Source: Chloroflexota bacterium (lineage in GTDB: Bacteria; Chloroflexota; Anaerolineae; UBA4142). Taken from it: a DNA stretch of 5,374 nt. The notes under the pieces were generated by a model. It had not been told where the DNA came from. It saw only the letters and a program-made list of their open reading frames with translations, and did no database searches. The stretch covers positions 1-5,374 of the forward strand of contig JACQEA010000273.1 of the NCBI GenBank assembly GCA_016200825.1, given 5' to 3'. A program made the position numbers and the translations under genes. This document shows, piece after piece, positions 4,905 through 5,374 of the stretch (positions are counted from its first letter, which is position 1; each line of letters starts with the position of its first letter).

Positions 4905-5135
4905 ATGGCAGACGAAAAGAAAACGCGCCGCCGCGGGTTGGATGATTTTGTTTCGGAGGAAACGTTAACGCATGCGCACAACGCGTGTGAGGAGTGGCGC
5001 AAAAGTTGGGAGGCGTTGCTCCCGCCCGGATTCGTAGAACATCGCCGCGCCGCGCGCCGCGAAATGTTGCTTGCCGCGCGCAGTGTCATTGACACCGCGT
5101 TGGAAAAAATAGAAACGGCAGGCAAGCAGAAATAA
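4905..5135 (+). CDS. Small conserved-looking hypothetical protein, 76 aa, charged and helical
   Basis: 76 aa, starting MADEKKTRRRGLDDF. ATG at 4905 is chosen because AGGAGG sits 5 nt upstream; an in-frame GTG at 4878 lies at the expected transcription start and is unlikely. I do not recognise a named family. The protein has a basic N-terminus, an acidic segment with one Cys (residue 28) and two Trp (31 and 35), then PPGFVEH (40-46). A long amphipathic helix follows, HRRAARREMLLAARSVIDTALEKIE (46-70), rich in Arg/Glu. No signal peptide or membrane segment is seen, so it is probably cytoplasmic. The C-terminal part recalls short uncharacterised proteins of Chloroflexota; that is an impression from memory, not a search. 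It is the only plus-strand gene, divergent from the kinase operon and convergent with the gene to its right. A perfect-consensus promoter and strong ribosome binding site suggest high expression. This is good evidence that it is a real gene, but gives no function. Confidence 0.85.
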   Translation: MADEKKTRRRGLDDFVSEETLTHAHNACEEWRKSWEALLPPGFVEHRRAARREMLLAARSVIDTALEKIETAGKQK

Positions 5136-5178
5136 AATTAGTTGTTCGCCGGTGGAAATAACCCAACCACCCAACGAC

Positions 5179-5374
5179 CTAATTTCTCCGCGCGAACAAC
5201 GTCCACGTGAGCGCGAGTCCCGCGAGCGCGACGAATCCACTCGCGATCCATTTTTCTCCCGCGATCCACAATTGCGCGCCGCTAAATAACGCGCCCGCGA
5301 AAATAATCGCGCCGAGCAAACGCCGCACCGTCAACTCCAAGCGCGCGATTTGTTCCGCGAGTTGCGGCGTTTTC
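5179..5374 (-). CDS. C-terminus of a membrane protein, 5' part outside window; possibly AarF/UbiB-type (ABC1) kinase
   Basis: The reverse strand is open from the right edge to a TAG at 5181-5179, giving 64 residues (KTPQLAEQIARLELTVRRLL and onward). A short charged helical segment is followed by two hydrophobic stretches, at about residues 19-38 (LLGAIIFAGALFSGAQLWIA) and 42-60 (WIASGFVALAGLALTWTLF). The protein ends ARRN. Such a double transmembrane hairpin, just after a segment like RLE-x-x-VRRL and at the extreme C-terminus, matches what I remember of bacterial AarF/UbiB (ABC1) atypical kinases. These are implicated in quinone or lipid metabolism. The catalytic part is outside the window, so the family call is tentative. 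That the frame is coding is supported by codon use like its neighbours and by the clean membrane topology. The gene is convergent with the small plus-strand gene, with 43 bp between stops. Confidence 0.7.
   Translation of the reverse strand, partial: KTPQLAEQIARLELTVRRLLGAIIFAGALFSGAQLWIAGEKWIASGFVALAGLALTWTLFARRN

Noticed and set aside
5141..5200. Inverted repeat GTTGTTCGC / GCGAACAAC as a terminator between the convergent genes
   Set aside because: The arms are 42 bp apart, there is no T run, and the right arm lies inside the partial membrane protein gene.

Overview
The window is 5.4 kb of bacterial DNA of moderately high GC. It is very rich in CGCG and GCGC runs, and Ala and Arg are mostly encoded by GCG and CGC. 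Gene content (a PaaX-type regulator, paired crotonases, a NarL-type two-component system, and a membrane C-terminus resembling AarF/UbiB kinases) together with the short palindromic CATTGCGAG-type repeats suggests an environmental Chloroflexota (Anaerolineae-like) genome. That assignment is inference from style and is not proven by any marker gene.

Left part (1-2660, all minus strand, transcribed right to left): a paaX-like repressor gene comes first and has its own promoter, an extended -10 embedded in a perfect inverted repeat. Two crotonase-superfamily genes follow. The first is 333 aa, resembles ring-cleaving 6-oxocyclohex-1-enecarbonyl-CoA hydrolase (BamA/Oah), and carries an unusual C-terminal zinc ribbon. 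The second is cut by the left edge and has both catalytic glutamates of enoyl-CoA hydratases; its region after the second glutamate recalls dienoyl-CoA hydratases (Dch/BamR). Together they look like part of a CoA-dependent aromatic or alicyclic acid degradation module under an aryl-CoA-responsive repressor. The two intergenic gaps hold copies of one palindromic element, each ending 11-12 bp before a crotonase start codon. One copy is truncated and fused to a second repeat type. A third repeat, a tandem octamer, supplies the last codons of the zinc-ribbon crotonase.

Middle part (2760-4731, minus strand): a tightly coupled histidine kinase / response regulator operon of the NarX-NarL type. The kinase has two membrane helices, a cytoplasmic GAF domain with four cysteines, a HisKA_3 domain and an ATPase domain. 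The two genes are 1 bp apart, and a strong hairpin terminator follows, separating them from paaX.

Right part (4732-5374): the kinase start region diverges from a small plus-strand gene of 76 aa. That gene is driven by a promoter with perfect TTGACA and TATAAT boxes and an AGGAGG ribosome binding site. A 10-bp-spaced direct repeat lies just upstream of the -35 and may be a regulator site. The small gene converges on the 3' end of a minus-strand membrane protein gene that runs off the right edge. No RNA genes, CRISPR arrays or transposase genes were seen.
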